Assembly (NCBI GenBank): GCA_022450665.1
Contig: JAKUPQ010000007.1
Coordinates: forward strand, 1-54,266
Source of the DNA: Alphaproteobacteria bacterium
GTDB taxonomy: Bacteria; Pseudomonadota; Alphaproteobacteria; Rickettsiales; VGDC01
DNA: 54,266 nucleotides
Direction: 5' to 3'
Shown: positions 16,314 to 25,262 of the stretch, one piece after another
Numbering within the stretch: the stretch's first letter is position 1
Layout: every line of letters starts with the position of its first letter
Notes under the pieces: generated by a model
What the model was told of the DNA's origin: nothing
Databases searched by the model: none
The model's input: the letters and a program-made list of their open reading frames with translations, nothing else
Made by a program: the position numbers and the translations under genes

Positions 16314-18134
16314 ATGAATTATATCGCAACCTTTACCACTTTTATTGTCATTATCAGCATATTGCTGATTGTGCCTTTTTACTGTGGACTGATTGCAAGT
16401 TTTTATTTGGTGTATAATCAATACTTTAATATTGAATTACCAGTTTCATCCGTCCCTCTTAACGTCACAAGTCCAGACTATCTGGCGCTGTGGCAATATT
16501 GGTGGACGAATCGCGCTGCACTTACCGATACAGAATTTTATTTATATCTATTTGGCCCCCCCGCTATAGGCCTATTTTCCAGTTTAATTCTGATCTTCTT
16601 GATTCGCGCACCGCTGATGGATTTTCGACCCATGCGCAAAAAAGAAACTATCCACGGAGATGCACATTGGGGTTCAGAAGCGGATATACGCAGTGCAAAA
16701 CTGCGTGCTAATAAAGGCCTTATACTTGGCGTAACCGGCAAAAAGAATTATCTTATTGCGGATGATTTTCAGCATGTTCTGCTTTTTGCGCCTACCGGCT
16801 CCGGTAAAGGTGTGGGTTTTGTAATACCCAATTTGCTGTTTTGGGAAGAATCCGTAGTCTGCCACGATATTAAACTCGAGAACTATGAGCTCACCAGCGG
16901 CTGGCGTGCCAAAGAAGGACAGGATATTTTCTTGTGGAATCCTGCCGATCCTGATGGACATAGCCATTGCTATAACCCTCTGGATTGGATTTCTGAGAAA
17001 CCCGGCCAGATGGTGGATGATGTACAAAAAATCTGTAACCTGATACTACCCGAGCAGGAATTCTGGCAAAATGAGGCACGCAGTTTAATGATGGGGGTAA
17101 TTCTCTATCTATGCGCGGTGGAAGATAAAGTTACCTCGTTTGGCGAAGTTGTACGCACCATGCGTAGCGATGACGTGGTGTATAACCTCGCCGTGGTGTT
17201 GGATACTATTGGCAAAAAAATCCACCCTGTATCCTACATGAACATTGCCGCGTTTTTGCAAAAGGCCGATAAAGAGCGCTCTGGTTGCGTATCCACTCTC
17301 AACTCCGGTTTAGAGCTATGGGCTAACCCATTGATCGATGCAACTACGGCGCGTAGTGATTTTAATCTGCAAAATTTAAAGAAACGCAGAACCACGGTAT
17401 ATGTCGGCGTTACCCCGGATAACTTACAGCGTCTTGAACCACTGCTAAAAGTGTTCTATCAACAAGCAACCGACTTTTTAACCCGCCATATGCCGCGCCC
17501 TGAAGAAAAACACGGTGTGCTGTTTCTTATGGATGAGTTTCCAAGCCTTGGGGAAATGCCGCAGTTTCAGGTGGGCATTGCCTATTTCCGTGGCTATCGC
17601 GTAAAACTGTTCCTTATTGTTCAGGATACACAGCAGCTTAAAGGGATTTATGAAGAAGCTGGAATGAACTCGTTCCTTTCTAACTCCTATTACCGCATCA
17701 CGTTTTCTGCCAATAACATCGAAACCGCAAACATGATTTCGCAACTAATTGGCAACAAAACTGTGAAGCAGGAATCGCATAATAAGCCACGCTTTCTTGA
17801 CCTTAACCCTGCTTCACGTACCATGCATGTATCTGAAACCCAGCGTGCGTTGTTGCTGCCGCAGGAAGTAATTGGCCTGCCCCGCGATGAGCAGATTATT
17901 CTGGTGGAATCCAACCCCCCCATTAAGACTAAGAAAATATTCTATTTTAAAGACCCGTTTTTTACAAAGCGCCTTATGAAAGAAATACCTATTCCTTTCC
18001 AGGAACCTTATGATCCGCGCAAAAAGGCCAAGCCTGCAAAACCTGCCGCCAAGCCTGATGAAGCAAAAAAAGCACCGCCTAAAGAAACCAAGCCCGCTAC
18101 CAAAGACAATCCTTTCAAGGAAACAACGGGCTAG
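16314..18134 (+). CDS. virD4: VirD4 T4SS coupling protein
   Basis: This 606-aa type IV coupling protein recruits substrates to the channel. Two N-terminal membrane helices (about residues 8-35 and 75-95) are followed by the ATPase core: Walker A APTGSGKG (residues 159-166), Walker B FLMDEFPSLG (about residues 403-412). It ends in a lysine/proline-rich low-complexity tail (about residues 565-600, PAKPAAKPDEAKK-like), which may help recruit basic effectors. Its presence means the locus is a translocation system, not just a pilus. No relaxase gene is nearby, so protein export seems likelier than conjugation. It is the last gene of the run; aroQ follows after 72 bp. Confidence 0.94.
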   Translation: MNYIATFTTFIVIISILLIVPFYCGLIASFYLVYNQYFNIELPVSSVPLNVTSPDYLALWQYWWTNRAALTDTEFYLYLFGPPAIGLFSSLILIFLIRAPLMDFRPMRKKETIHGDAHWGSEADIRSAKLRANKGLILGVTGKKNYLIADDFQHVLLFAPTGSGKGVGFVIPNLLFWEESVVCHDIKLENYELTSGWRAKEGQDIFLWNPADPDGHSHCYNPLDWISEKPGQMVDDVQKICNLILPEQEFWQNEARSLMMGVILYLCAVEDKVTSFGEVVRTMRSDDVVYNLAVVLDTIGKKIHPVSYMNIAAFLQKADKERSGCVSTLNSGLELWANPLIDATTARSDFNLQNLKKRRTTVYVGVTPDNLQRLEPLLKVFYQQATDFLTRHMPRPEEKHGVLFLMDEFPSLGEMPQFQVGIAYFRGYRVKLFLIVQDTQQLKGIYEEAGMNSFLSNSYYRITFSANNIETANMISQLIGNKTVKQESHNKPRFLDLNPASRTMHVSETQRALLLPQEVIGLPRDEQIILVESNPPIKTKKIFYFKDPFFTKRLMKEIPIPFQEPYDPRKKAKPAKPAAKPDEAKKAPPKETKPATKDNPFKETTG

Positions 18135-18206
18135 GCTGCCCAATAACCAAGCAAATATGCTTACGCTTTATATATCGTCTTTAAGCATGCGAATGAAGAG
18201 AAGCTT

Positions 18207-18629
18207 ATGCCACGCATATTAATACTAAACGGCCCTAATTTGAATTTGCTTGGCACCCGAGAGCCTGAAATTTATGGCACAGAAACGCTAGCAGACATTC
18301 AGGCGCTGTGCGAACAGTATGGCAAGCAACACGATACGACCATTGATTTTCGCCAAACCAATCACGAAGGCGAAATGGTTGAGTGGATTCATGCAGCCCA
18401 AAGCGGCTATAGCGGGGTGATCATTAATGCCGGAGCATACACGCATACCTCCATAGCCATACATGATGCGTTATTGGCGCTGAAAACACCTATTATTGAA
18501 GTACATCTATCCAATATCTACCAACGCGAGGTCTTCCGCCACCATTCCTATATTTCTGGCGTGGCAAAAGGCGTTATCTGCGGGTTTGGCAGCAAAGGCT
18601 ACCTTCTCGCTTTACAAGCACTTTTATAA
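18207..18629 (+). CDS. aroQ: 3-dehydroquinate dehydratase, type II
   Basis: This 140-aa AroQ catalyses 3-dehydroquinate to 3-dehydroshikimate in the shikimate pathway. Motifs: N-terminal [19 protein letters not shown], with the catalytic Tyr near residue 23; QTNHEGE; the [10 protein letters not shown] substrate loop; and [11 protein letters not shown] with the conserved histidine. Length is typical (140-150 aa). It stands 13 bp before the first GDPD gene and probably shares a transcript with it. It is a housekeeping gene bordering the T4SS locus. Confidence 0.95.
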   Translation: MPRILILNGPNLNLLGTREPEIYGTETLADIQALCEQYGKQHDTTIDFRQTNHEGEMVEWIHAAQSGYSGVIINAGAYTHTSIAIHDALLALKTPIIEVHLSNIYQREVFRHHSYISGVAKGVICGFGSKGYLLALQALL

Positions 18630-18642
18630 AGGCGCATAGCAC

Positions 18643-19485
18643 ATGAAAATAGCAGGACATCGCGGCGCCAAAGGCGCTTTGCCAGAAAACACCCTGCCCG
18701 CATTCCACCTTGCCCTCACTACGGGCGCTTCTGCGGTGGAACTCGACGTTCGCAAGTGCAAATCCGGTGAAATGGTGGTGATTCACGATGCCACCGTAGA
18801 CCGCACCAGCAATGGCACCGGCAATGTTGCAGACATGACATTAGAAGAATTAAAAGAACTAGATTTTAACCGCGACGCCAAACGCCCAGAAATGGAAGAA
18901 AACTGGCAGGATATACCCGAAGAAGATAGAAAAATCTCCACGCTTTCGGAAGTGCTGACTAGCTTACATAATCGCCGTAACGACAGCGAAGAAAAACAAA
19001 CCGGCCAAAATCCTCATGTTTTCATAGAGCTTAAATGCGAAGATGGTATCAATGCCGTGAAAGACATCCGTAAGGCTGTAGAATCAGGCGATTATACGCT
19101 GGACGAACTTACCGCTATCGGCTTTAATCATGAACAAATTAGGGAGGTTAAACAGCAAAATCCAGACATTCGCGTAGGGCTCACCTTTGATAAAGCGGAC
19201 GGCACCGAGTCAAAAACAACCGCAACGCCCGAACAAATGATTGCAAAAGCACTCGCCATACGGGCCGAAGCCATTAATCCCAATGTAGCAGATATTACCC
19301 CTGATCTGGTCGATGCGGCGCATAATCAAGGGCTGGAAGTGAATACTTGGACGGCTAATACAGAAAAAGAAATCTCAAATGCTGCAAAATCCGGCGTGGA
19401 TTGCATTATATCCGACTATCCTGTCAGTGCCAGAGTGATTGCCAGAGATGCCGGCGCAGAAAAACAAAATGGGCATCATCGTTAA
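18643..19485 (+). CDS. Glycerophosphodiester phosphodiesterase 1
   Basis: This 280-aa GDPD-family enzyme cleaves glycerophosphodiesters to glycerol-3-phosphate and an alcohol. The catalytic GHRGAKG opens the protein (His near residue 5), followed by ENTLPAF, the metal-binding ELDVRK pair and VVIHDATVDRTSNGTG. The C-terminal INPNVADITPDLVDAAHNQGLEVNTWT completes the TIM barrel. A charged insertion (about residues 84-125) makes it longer than the next paralogue. No signal peptide, so cytoplasmic. It lies in tandem with a second GDPD, and glpK/glpD in the same window could consume its product. Confidence 0.92.
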   Translation: MKIAGHRGAKGALPENTLPAFHLALTTGASAVELDVRKCKSGEMVVIHDATVDRTSNGTGNVADMTLEELKELDFNRDAKRPEMEENWQDIPEEDRKISTLSEVLTSLHNRRNDSEEKQTGQNPHVFIELKCEDGINAVKDIRKAVESGDYTLDELTAIGFNHEQIREVKQQNPDIRVGLTFDKADGTESKTTATPEQMIAKALAIRAEAINPNVADITPDLVDAAHNQGLEVNTWTANTEKEISNAAKSGVDCIISDYPVSARVIARDAGAEKQNGHHR

Positions 19486-19487
19486 CT

Positions 19488-20228
19488 ATGTTATATGTTA
19501 TTGCCATGTCTATACTCATTGTAGGCCATCGCGGCGCGAGCGGCCATTTACCTGAAAACACCCTACCCGCCTTTGAAAAAGCTATCGAGCTGAAAGCCGA
19601 TGGCGTAGAGCTAGACATTTGGCCGGATGCAGACGGCGTGCCTATGGTAATTCACGATGAAAAACTCTCGCGTACCACACCACACAAAGGCAAAGTCACT
19701 GCCATGCATAGTGATGACTTAATCGCGCTAGGCGTTCCCAGCTATCAACAAGTGCTGGATCTTGCGCATGATAAGCTCATTGTTTTTACCGAGCTTAAAG
19801 GAGAGCGTGAGGATCAGGTTGGTGCAACCATCGCTGCCGCAGTAGCAAATGATGGCTGGCAGTATGAACAACTTCCGGTAATTAGCTTTAATCACGCGCA
19901 ACTCACCCGCTTAAAAAATGAATATCCGGATATTCTTATCGGATTATCTTTCAGTAAGAGAATGCTTAACCGCATACCCGCAGATCAGCATGTAAAGCAT
20001 ATGATCACACAGGCAAAGTCTCATAATGCGGTTGCCATAAACCCAGATTACCATTTTGTCACCAAAGCGCTTGTAGATGCCGCTCATGCTGAAGGATTAA
20101 GCGTGAATGTGTGGACAGTAAACACCCCAGCCGCCATGCGCGAGATGATTGCGCTGAGTGTGGATGCGATTATGACAGATTATCCAGATACGCTATACAC
20201 ACTCCTACACGACGAGCCTCAGCGCTGA
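19488..20228 (+). CDS. Glycerophosphodiester phosphodiesterase 2
   Basis: This GDPD paralogue of about 246 aa has VGHRGASG, PENTLPAFEKA, ELDIWPDADG and VIHDEKLSRTT in the expected order, and the C-terminal NVWTVNTP. It is compact and cytoplasmic. The frame is open from 19401, overlapping gene 1, but the first GDPD-like residues begin at the ATG at 19506 (MSILIVGHRG); 19488 is given as the earliest start that does not overlap gene 1, and 19506 is equally possible. Neither has a clear Shine-Dalgarno. The stop is one base before the aat ATG, so aroQ-GDPD1-GDPD2-aat looks like one operon. Confidence 0.9.
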   Translation: MLYVIAMSILIVGHRGASGHLPENTLPAFEKAIELKADGVELDIWPDADGVPMVIHDEKLSRTTPHKGKVTAMHSDDLIALGVPSYQQVLDLAHDKLIVFTELKGEREDQVGATIAAAVANDGWQYEQLPVISFNHAQLTRLKNEYPDILIGLSFSKRMLNRIPADQHVKHMITQAKSHNAVAINPDYHFVTKALVDAAHAEGLSVNVWTVNTPAAMREMIALSVDAIMTDYPDTLYTLLHDEPQR

Positions 20229-20229
20229 T

Positions 20230-20898
20230 ATGGCCGAAGACGATATTCCCGTTACGCCCGATTTGGTTTTACAAGCCTATTGCGCCGGATATTTTCCCAT
20301 GGCACGCAGCGAGCGCGGACGCAAGCTTTATTGGTTTGACCCCGATACACGCGGGATATTACCGCTGGAACATCCGAATGCGTTTCATGTGCCGCGCTCT
20401 TTGAAAAAATTTCTGCGTAATTGCATGTTTGACATTACCGTAAATGCAGATTTTGAAAGCGTGATTACCGCCTGTGCAAAAACGCGTAATGCCTCCCGCG
20501 ACGATACATGGATTAACCCTCAAATTATCAGCCTCTATACAGAACTGCACCGCATGGGCTACGCTCACAGCGTTGAAGTATGGAGCAAATCTCAACATGC
20601 TAGTGACAGCGCCCTTATTGGCGGATTATATGGAATTTCAATAGAGGGAGCATTTTTTGGCGAAAGCATGTTCAGCCGACGCACGAATGCCAGCAAAGCC
20701 GCGCTGGTGCATTTGGTGAAGCGCCTTAATGCGGCAGGATATAGTTTATTAGATGCACAGTTTGAAAATGATCATCTTACGCAATTCGGGTTTTGTAGTG
20801 TGCCACGCAGCGATTATCGCACACGCTTGCGCCACGCTTTAAGCATATCGCCTAACCCGTCCAGCCGTTTTCTTACCGTATCTGTCAGCAAATTCTGA
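20230..20898 (+). CDS. aat: Leucyl/phenylalanyl-tRNA-protein transferase
   Basis: This 222-aa Aat transfers Leu or Phe from tRNA onto proteins with N-terminal Arg/Lys, marking them for ClpS-ClpAP (N-degron pathway). Family motifs: LVLQAYCAGYFPMA near the start, LYWFDPDTRGILPLE, the VPRSLKKFLR segment, TWINPQI, and the GGLYGISIEGAFFGESMFSR core, followed by LLDAQFENDHLTQFG. The last 85 bp overlap the convergent ppx gene, and both proteins look full length there. Start is the ATG immediately after the GDPD2 stop. Confidence 0.94.
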   Translation: MAEDDIPVTPDLVLQAYCAGYFPMARSERGRKLYWFDPDTRGILPLEHPNAFHVPRSLKKFLRNCMFDITVNADFESVITACAKTRNASRDDTWINPQIISLYTELHRMGYAHSVEVWSKSQHASDSALIGGLYGISIEGAFFGESMFSRRTNASKAALVHLVKRLNAAGYSLLDAQFENDHLTQFGFCSVPRSDYRTRLRHALSISPNPSSRFLTVSVSKF

Positions 20899-22307
20899 AG
20901 CTCCGCCGAGGCTTCAATATCAATGTTTTTACCGTCATATAGCAATGGCGTGCGCTGTAGAATCCCTGTCATGCCACCCGATACCATAAACCCTAGCGCC
21001 AGTGCATGCCCCATTGTCTGACACCATTGTTTCTGCCGCGCAGTAAGCAATGCCAGCACCTTGGTTTTCAGTGGCGTTTTCAATGTATGACGGTGATACA
21101 GCGCATTGGCCAGCATCACGCGCTCGCTATGGTTCATTCCGGTCATGCTTGATTGTATAATCCGTGTAAACATCCACTCAGAGCGATATTGCGGGTGAAT
21201 GCGCCACGCAAATTCACTGAGCACACAACAGGCAAAGCGCATACGTTGCTCTTGTGCTGTTTCTTCTTCAAACAGCGGATTCATCCACTGAAATAAGTCA
21301 CGGGCATAGCCTGCAAGGCGGCCACTTTGGGTAGCTAAATCCACGCAGCAGGCAATCAAGCCATCTTCTTGCTTTAGATAAGGTGAGAGCTGATCATATA
21401 AATAGCCTTCCCGTATGCCGGCAGTGCTGAAAATTACACGTTTGATAGCCATATATTCCAGTAATTCGGCCAGGGCCACAGCGGCATATGGCAAGGAATG
21501 GGCGCGTTTACGGGCGATACCCTCCGTATCCCCAATAGTTCTTTCATCCTGCAATGCAATGTCGCGCAAAAATGGCAAAAATTTATCCACGGGAATTTCA
21601 TAGGCATGAATAACTTCCAGTGGATAGCCGGTTTTGAGCAAATATGCATGGGCTAAAGAGCGAAAACTTCCTCCTACCGCATAAAAAGTATCAACTGAAT
21701 GAGGCCGCAACCAGTCCACAGACGTAAAAACTTTACGGGCGCGATCGGTTGCTGCGGTAATGCTATCATTGCTTTCTGATTTTAATCGTAGTGCGCCAAG
21801 GGTCAGGCTTTCTTGCTCAAAGATGGTATCACCCTCGACCCGCACCAACTCAAAGCTGCCGCCACCCAGATCCCCCACCAGGCCATGCACATTATGCAAA
21901 GAAGCCTGAACACCCTTGGCTGCAAGTTTGGCCTCTTGCTTGCCAGAGATAACTTTAACCTTCACATTGTGCTGTTTTTCGATAGCGCGCACAAAATCTT
22001 TGCCATCCTCAGCATCGCGTATCGCGGCGGTGGCAAGAATGTATAGCTCTACCACATCCATCACCCGCGCCATTGCTAAAAAACGTGCAATGCATTCCAG
22101 CGCAACGCCTACGCCTTCGGGATTTAACGTACCCGTATCGGCCACGCCTTTCCCTAACTCGCACATCGACTTTTCGTTAAAAAGCGGCATAGGCGCCCTT
22201 TTCATGCCGTCATACACCACCAACCGAACCGAATTGGAACCAATATCAATAATACCTATTTTGCCATCATGGGCGGCAACACCATAAAATTGTGCACTTA
22301 GCGTCAC
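20814..22307 (-). CDS. ppx: Ppx/GppA exopolyphosphatase
   Basis: This 497-aa Ppx/GppA phosphatase releases phosphate from polyphosphate or converts pppGpp to ppGpp; sequence alone does not separate the two. The actin-like ATPase core shows IGIIDIGSNSVRLVVYDG (about residues 17-34), the ILATAAIRDA segment, and GLVGDLGGGSFELVRV (about residues 141-156). A C-terminal HD-like helical half follows. GTG start, 3 bp after ppk, so co-transcribed with it. The 3' end overlaps aat by 85 bp. The pairing with ppk favours the exopolyphosphatase role. Confidence 0.9.
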   Translation of the reverse strand: MTLSAQFYGVAAHDGKIGIIDIGSNSVRLVVYDGMKRAPMPLFNEKSMCELGKGVADTGTLNPEGVGVALECIARFLAMARVMDVVELYILATAAIRDAEDGKDFVRAIEKQHNVKVKVISGKQEAKLAAKGVQASLHNVHGLVGDLGGGSFELVRVEGDTIFEQESLTLGALRLKSESNDSITAATDRARKVFTSVDWLRPHSVDTFYAVGGSFRSLAHAYLLKTGYPLEVIHAYEIPVDKFLPFLRDIALQDERTIGDTEGIARKRAHSLPYAAVALAELLEYMAIKRVIFSTAGIREGYLYDQLSPYLKQEDGLIACCVDLATQSGRLAGYARDLFQWMNPLFEEETAQEQRMRFACCVLSEFAWRIHPQYRSEWMFTRIIQSSMTGMNHSERVMLANALYHRHTLKTPLKTKVLALLTARQKQWCQTMGHALALGFMVSGGMTGILQRTPLLYDGKNIDIEASAELQNLLTDTVRKRLDGLGDMLKAWRKRVR

Positions 22308-22310
22308 CGT

Positions 22311-24506
22311 TTATGTATCCTTCTTTTTATCGGAATCTTTAGGCGCACTTACCATACGGCTTGAGGCAGGAATTTCTGGCGCCGTTTGGCGGCTCAACGC
22401 TTTACCACGCCCCGAAAGGCTGGGATTGTGCAAGAAATATTCATGGGCGCTAAACGCTTCTTTGTCGTTGGTTATACGGGTATAGACGCCTTCGGCATCC
22501 AGCACCCAGCTTTGCCGCTCATCCCGCATGAGCGCCACCATAATTTGCTCCAGAATTTGCTCATGTACGGTAGGGTTGTTGATTGGCACCATCACTTCCA
22601 CCCGTCCATTCAAATTGCGTGGCATCCAATCTGCTGATGAAATGTAAACCTGTGCTTGTTGGCTGGGCAATCCGTGGCCGTTGCCAAAGCAAAAAATACG
22701 TGAATGCTCCAAAAACCGGCCAATCACAGATTTCACGCGAATGTTTTCTGACAAACCCGGTACTTGCGGACGTAAACAACAGATTCCACGCACAATTAAA
22801 TCTATTTTCACACCCTCTTGCGATGCATAATAGAGTGCATCAATCATTTCGGCATCTACCAGCGCATTCATTTTTGCCCAGATTTGCCCTTGGCGCCCTG
22901 CCCGTACATGCTTCACTTCTTGCTCAATCAGACCCAGCAAATCGCGGCGCATAGCCAAAGGCGAGGTAGACAGCTCTTTGAACGCTTTGGGTGGGGCATA
23001 TCCGGTAAGGTAATTAAATACCCGTGATGCTTCGGAACATAAAATAGGATCGCAGGTAAAAAACGATAAGTCGGTATATACCCGCGCCGTATTAGGATGG
23101 TAATTGCCTGTTCCAAAATGCACGTAGCTGCGTAGCTTCTTACCATCGCGCCGCACAACCATGGATATTTTGGCATGGGTTTTATAATTTACAAACCCAT
23201 AGATTACTTGCGCACCGGCACTTTCCAGATCCCGCGCCCATTTGATATTAGCTTCTTCGTCAAAACGCGCTTTTAGCTCCACAATCACCGTAACGGCTTT
23301 CCCCGCCTCTGCCGCCTCTACCAATGCTTTGACAATTGGGGAATCATTACTGGTGCGGTAGAGTGTTTGCTTAATTGCAATCACATTGGGATCGGCAGCG
23401 GCCTGACGCAAAAACTGCACCACCACATCAAACGTTTCAAACGGGTGATGTACCACAATATCTTTTGCACAAATGGCTGCAAAACAGTCGCCGCCATAAT
23501 CGGATATACGCTCGGGAAAGCGTGCTTTAAACGGTGAGTATTTAAGTTCGGGGCGTTCGCATTGCAATAATTCGCGCAAGGTAGTGATTCCCAGCACTCC
23601 CACACGCGATACTTCTTCTTCACGCACTTGCAGTTGATCTACCACAAAATTAAGTAGCGAATCCGACATATCATTACTCGCCTTAAGTCGGATTACGCGT
23701 CCTCGGCGGCGGCGTTTTACGGCTTTTTCAAACACGCCTACCAGATCCTCCGCATCTTCTTCAATTTCCAAGTCACTGTCACGTACGATACTGATCATTC
23801 CGGTATCAATAATTTTTGCTCCAGGGAACAAGCTGTCTAAATTATCCAACACCACTTCTTCCAGCATGGCAAAACGATATTGCCCGCGCCGCGCTGGCAA
23901 TTTGATAAAACGCCGTAACTTCGGTGGGCGGGGGATAACCGCCACTACTTCACGGTTTTGTGCTGTACGCATGTGCAACAGAAGTGCCTTACCCAAATTG
24001 GGCATAAACGGAAAAGGATGCGCCGGATCTATAGCAATAGGCGTGAGAATGGGGAAAATTTCGTCATTAAAATGCTGTGCCAGCAAACGGCGATCGCGGT
24101 CATTTGCCTTTTTAGTAGAAACAATATGTATGCCTTCTTTATCAAGGCTCGTCAGTAACTCTTGCCAACACTCCTGTTGACGGTGCATGAGCAAATCACT
24201 CATCTCATATATTTTTTCCAGTTGCTCATCGGGCGCCAAGCCATCATCGCTGCGTTTGTTAATGCCATTGCGCAGTTGATCTTTGAGTCCGGCAACACGC
24301 ACCATGAAAAATTCATCGAGATTCGAGGCCGAAATAGACAAAAACTGCACCCGCTCCAGCAAAGGGGTATTGGGATTCATTGCCTCGTCAAGCACCCGCA
24401 TATTAAATGCAAGCCAGGAAATCTCGCGGTTAATAAACCTATCCTGAGAGCGCACAAACAGCTTTTGCGATATTTTTTCAATCTTATCAGTACGGCTCAA
24501 ACCCAT
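22311..24506 (-). CDS. ppk1: Polyphosphate kinase 1
   Basis: This 731-aa PPK1 reversibly polymerises the gamma-phosphate of ATP into polyphosphate. Order of parts: N-terminal helical domain (RFINREISWLAFNMRVLDEA), head domain (DEIFPILTPIAIDPAHPFPF), and two PLD-like catalytic domains with SYVHFGTGNYHPNTARVYTD (about residues 458-477), which carries the autophosphorylated histidine, and the later RGICCLRPQVPGLSENI. Length is normal. AAGGA lies 7 bases before the ATG. A divergent 229-bp spacer separates it from the SixA-like gene. Polyphosphate supports stress survival and is paired here with ppx. Confidence 0.95.
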   Translation of the reverse strand: MGLSRTDKIEKISQKLFVRSQDRFINREISWLAFNMRVLDEAMNPNTPLLERVQFLSISASNLDEFFMVRVAGLKDQLRNGINKRSDDGLAPDEQLEKIYEMSDLLMHRQQECWQELLTSLDKEGIHIVSTKKANDRDRRLLAQHFNDEIFPILTPIAIDPAHPFPFMPNLGKALLLHMRTAQNREVVAVIPRPPKLRRFIKLPARRGQYRFAMLEEVVLDNLDSLFPGAKIIDTGMISIVRDSDLEIEEDAEDLVGVFEKAVKRRRRGRVIRLKASNDMSDSLLNFVVDQLQVREEEVSRVGVLGITTLRELLQCERPELKYSPFKARFPERISDYGGDCFAAICAKDIVVHHPFETFDVVVQFLRQAAADPNVIAIKQTLYRTSNDSPIVKALVEAAEAGKAVTVIVELKARFDEEANIKWARDLESAGAQVIYGFVNYKTHAKISMVVRRDGKKLRSYVHFGTGNYHPNTARVYTDLSFFTCDPILCSEASRVFNYLTGYAPPKAFKELSTSPLAMRRDLLGLIEQEVKHVRAGRQGQIWAKMNALVDAEMIDALYYASQEGVKIDLIVRGICCLRPQVPGLSENIRVKSVIGRFLEHSRIFCFGNGHGLPSQQAQVYISSADWMPRNLNGRVEVMVPINNPTVHEQILEQIMVALMRDERQSWVLDAEGVYTRITNDKEAFSAHEYFLHNPSLSGRGKALSRQTAPEIPASSRMVSAPKDSDKKKDT

Positions 24507-24735
24507 GGCATTTTCCTTTCACACCCAATCTATTCGATCATATGTGTATAGTCGTTAATTTTCCGTTGCTAAAACGCAGGGAATAAACGATTTTAACATG
24601 CCGTGGCAGTTTATCATGTAAAATTACATACAATAATTTGTACCATTCGGTGCTTTAGGGTAAAATCCAGCCAAAGCGAAAATAATCGCCAGTATTTATG
24701 CATGAACATTCACTTTGTCACCACAGGCTATCTCA
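24507..24735. promoter_or_regulatory. Divergent spacer between ppk and sixA-like gene
   Basis: This 229-bp region should hold promoters for both directions. Two ATGs at 24698 and 24702 lie in other frames from the phosphatase and do not open onto long proteins. No hairpin or repeat was recognised. Confidence 0.3.
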
Positions 24736-25248
24736 TTGAAATATCTATACATATTTAGGCATGCCGATACACTTTCTGCTCAAAGCGGGCAGTCCGATCA
24801 TGAGCGCGTGCTTTCGGAACTTGGTGAAGCCGAATGCACCCGTATTGGTTTATTTCTAAAAGAAGAGAACCTCCAGCCTGAATATGCGCTTTGCTCTACC
24901 GCCGTGCGCACTCGCACAACATTAGGCTTGGTGGCGAAAACCCTCGATACTCCTATAGAAGCGCAATTCGAGCATGCGCTTTATCTGGCATCGCCCGGGG
25001 AAATTTTTCATCAGTTAAATGGGTTGGAAAATACTATCGAGGCAGCGATGGTAGTGGGGCATAACCCTGGAATTCATCAGTTTTGTATGATGTTGGCCAG
25101 CAAAGGCAACGCCGAAGGGCTAAGCGCTTTGGCCATGAATTTCCCACCTGCCAGCCTTGCGCTGTTTAAGGTGGATATCGAAGATTGGAATTTGCTCTCT
25201 CCCGAAACCGCCGGAGAGTTGATAGGCTTGGTGTTTCCTTCGCAATAG
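24736..25248 (+). CDS. SixA-like histidine phosphatase
   Basis: This histidine-phosphatase family member of about 170 aa shows the catalytic RHADT box right at the N-terminus (YIFRHADTLS), the second basic motif STAVRTRTT, and the second catalytic histidine in VVGHNPGIHQF. SixA removes phosphate from HPt domains in E. coli; the substrate here is unknown, though a receiver and an HPt-like protein occur later in the window. The TTG at 24736 is preferred (AGG 9 bases upstream, and it begins one residue before KYLYIFRHA as in SixA); a TTG at 24715 is the alternative. Confidence 0.82.
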   Translation: MKYLYIFRHADTLSAQSGQSDHERVLSELGEAECTRIGLFLKEENLQPEYALCSTAVRTRTTLGLVAKTLDTPIEAQFEHALYLASPGEIFHQLNGLENTIEAAMVVGHNPGIHQFCMMLASKGNAEGLSALAMNFPPASLALFKVDIEDWNLLSPETAGELIGLVFPSQ

Positions 25249-25262
25249 CCGCTGCGGATAGC

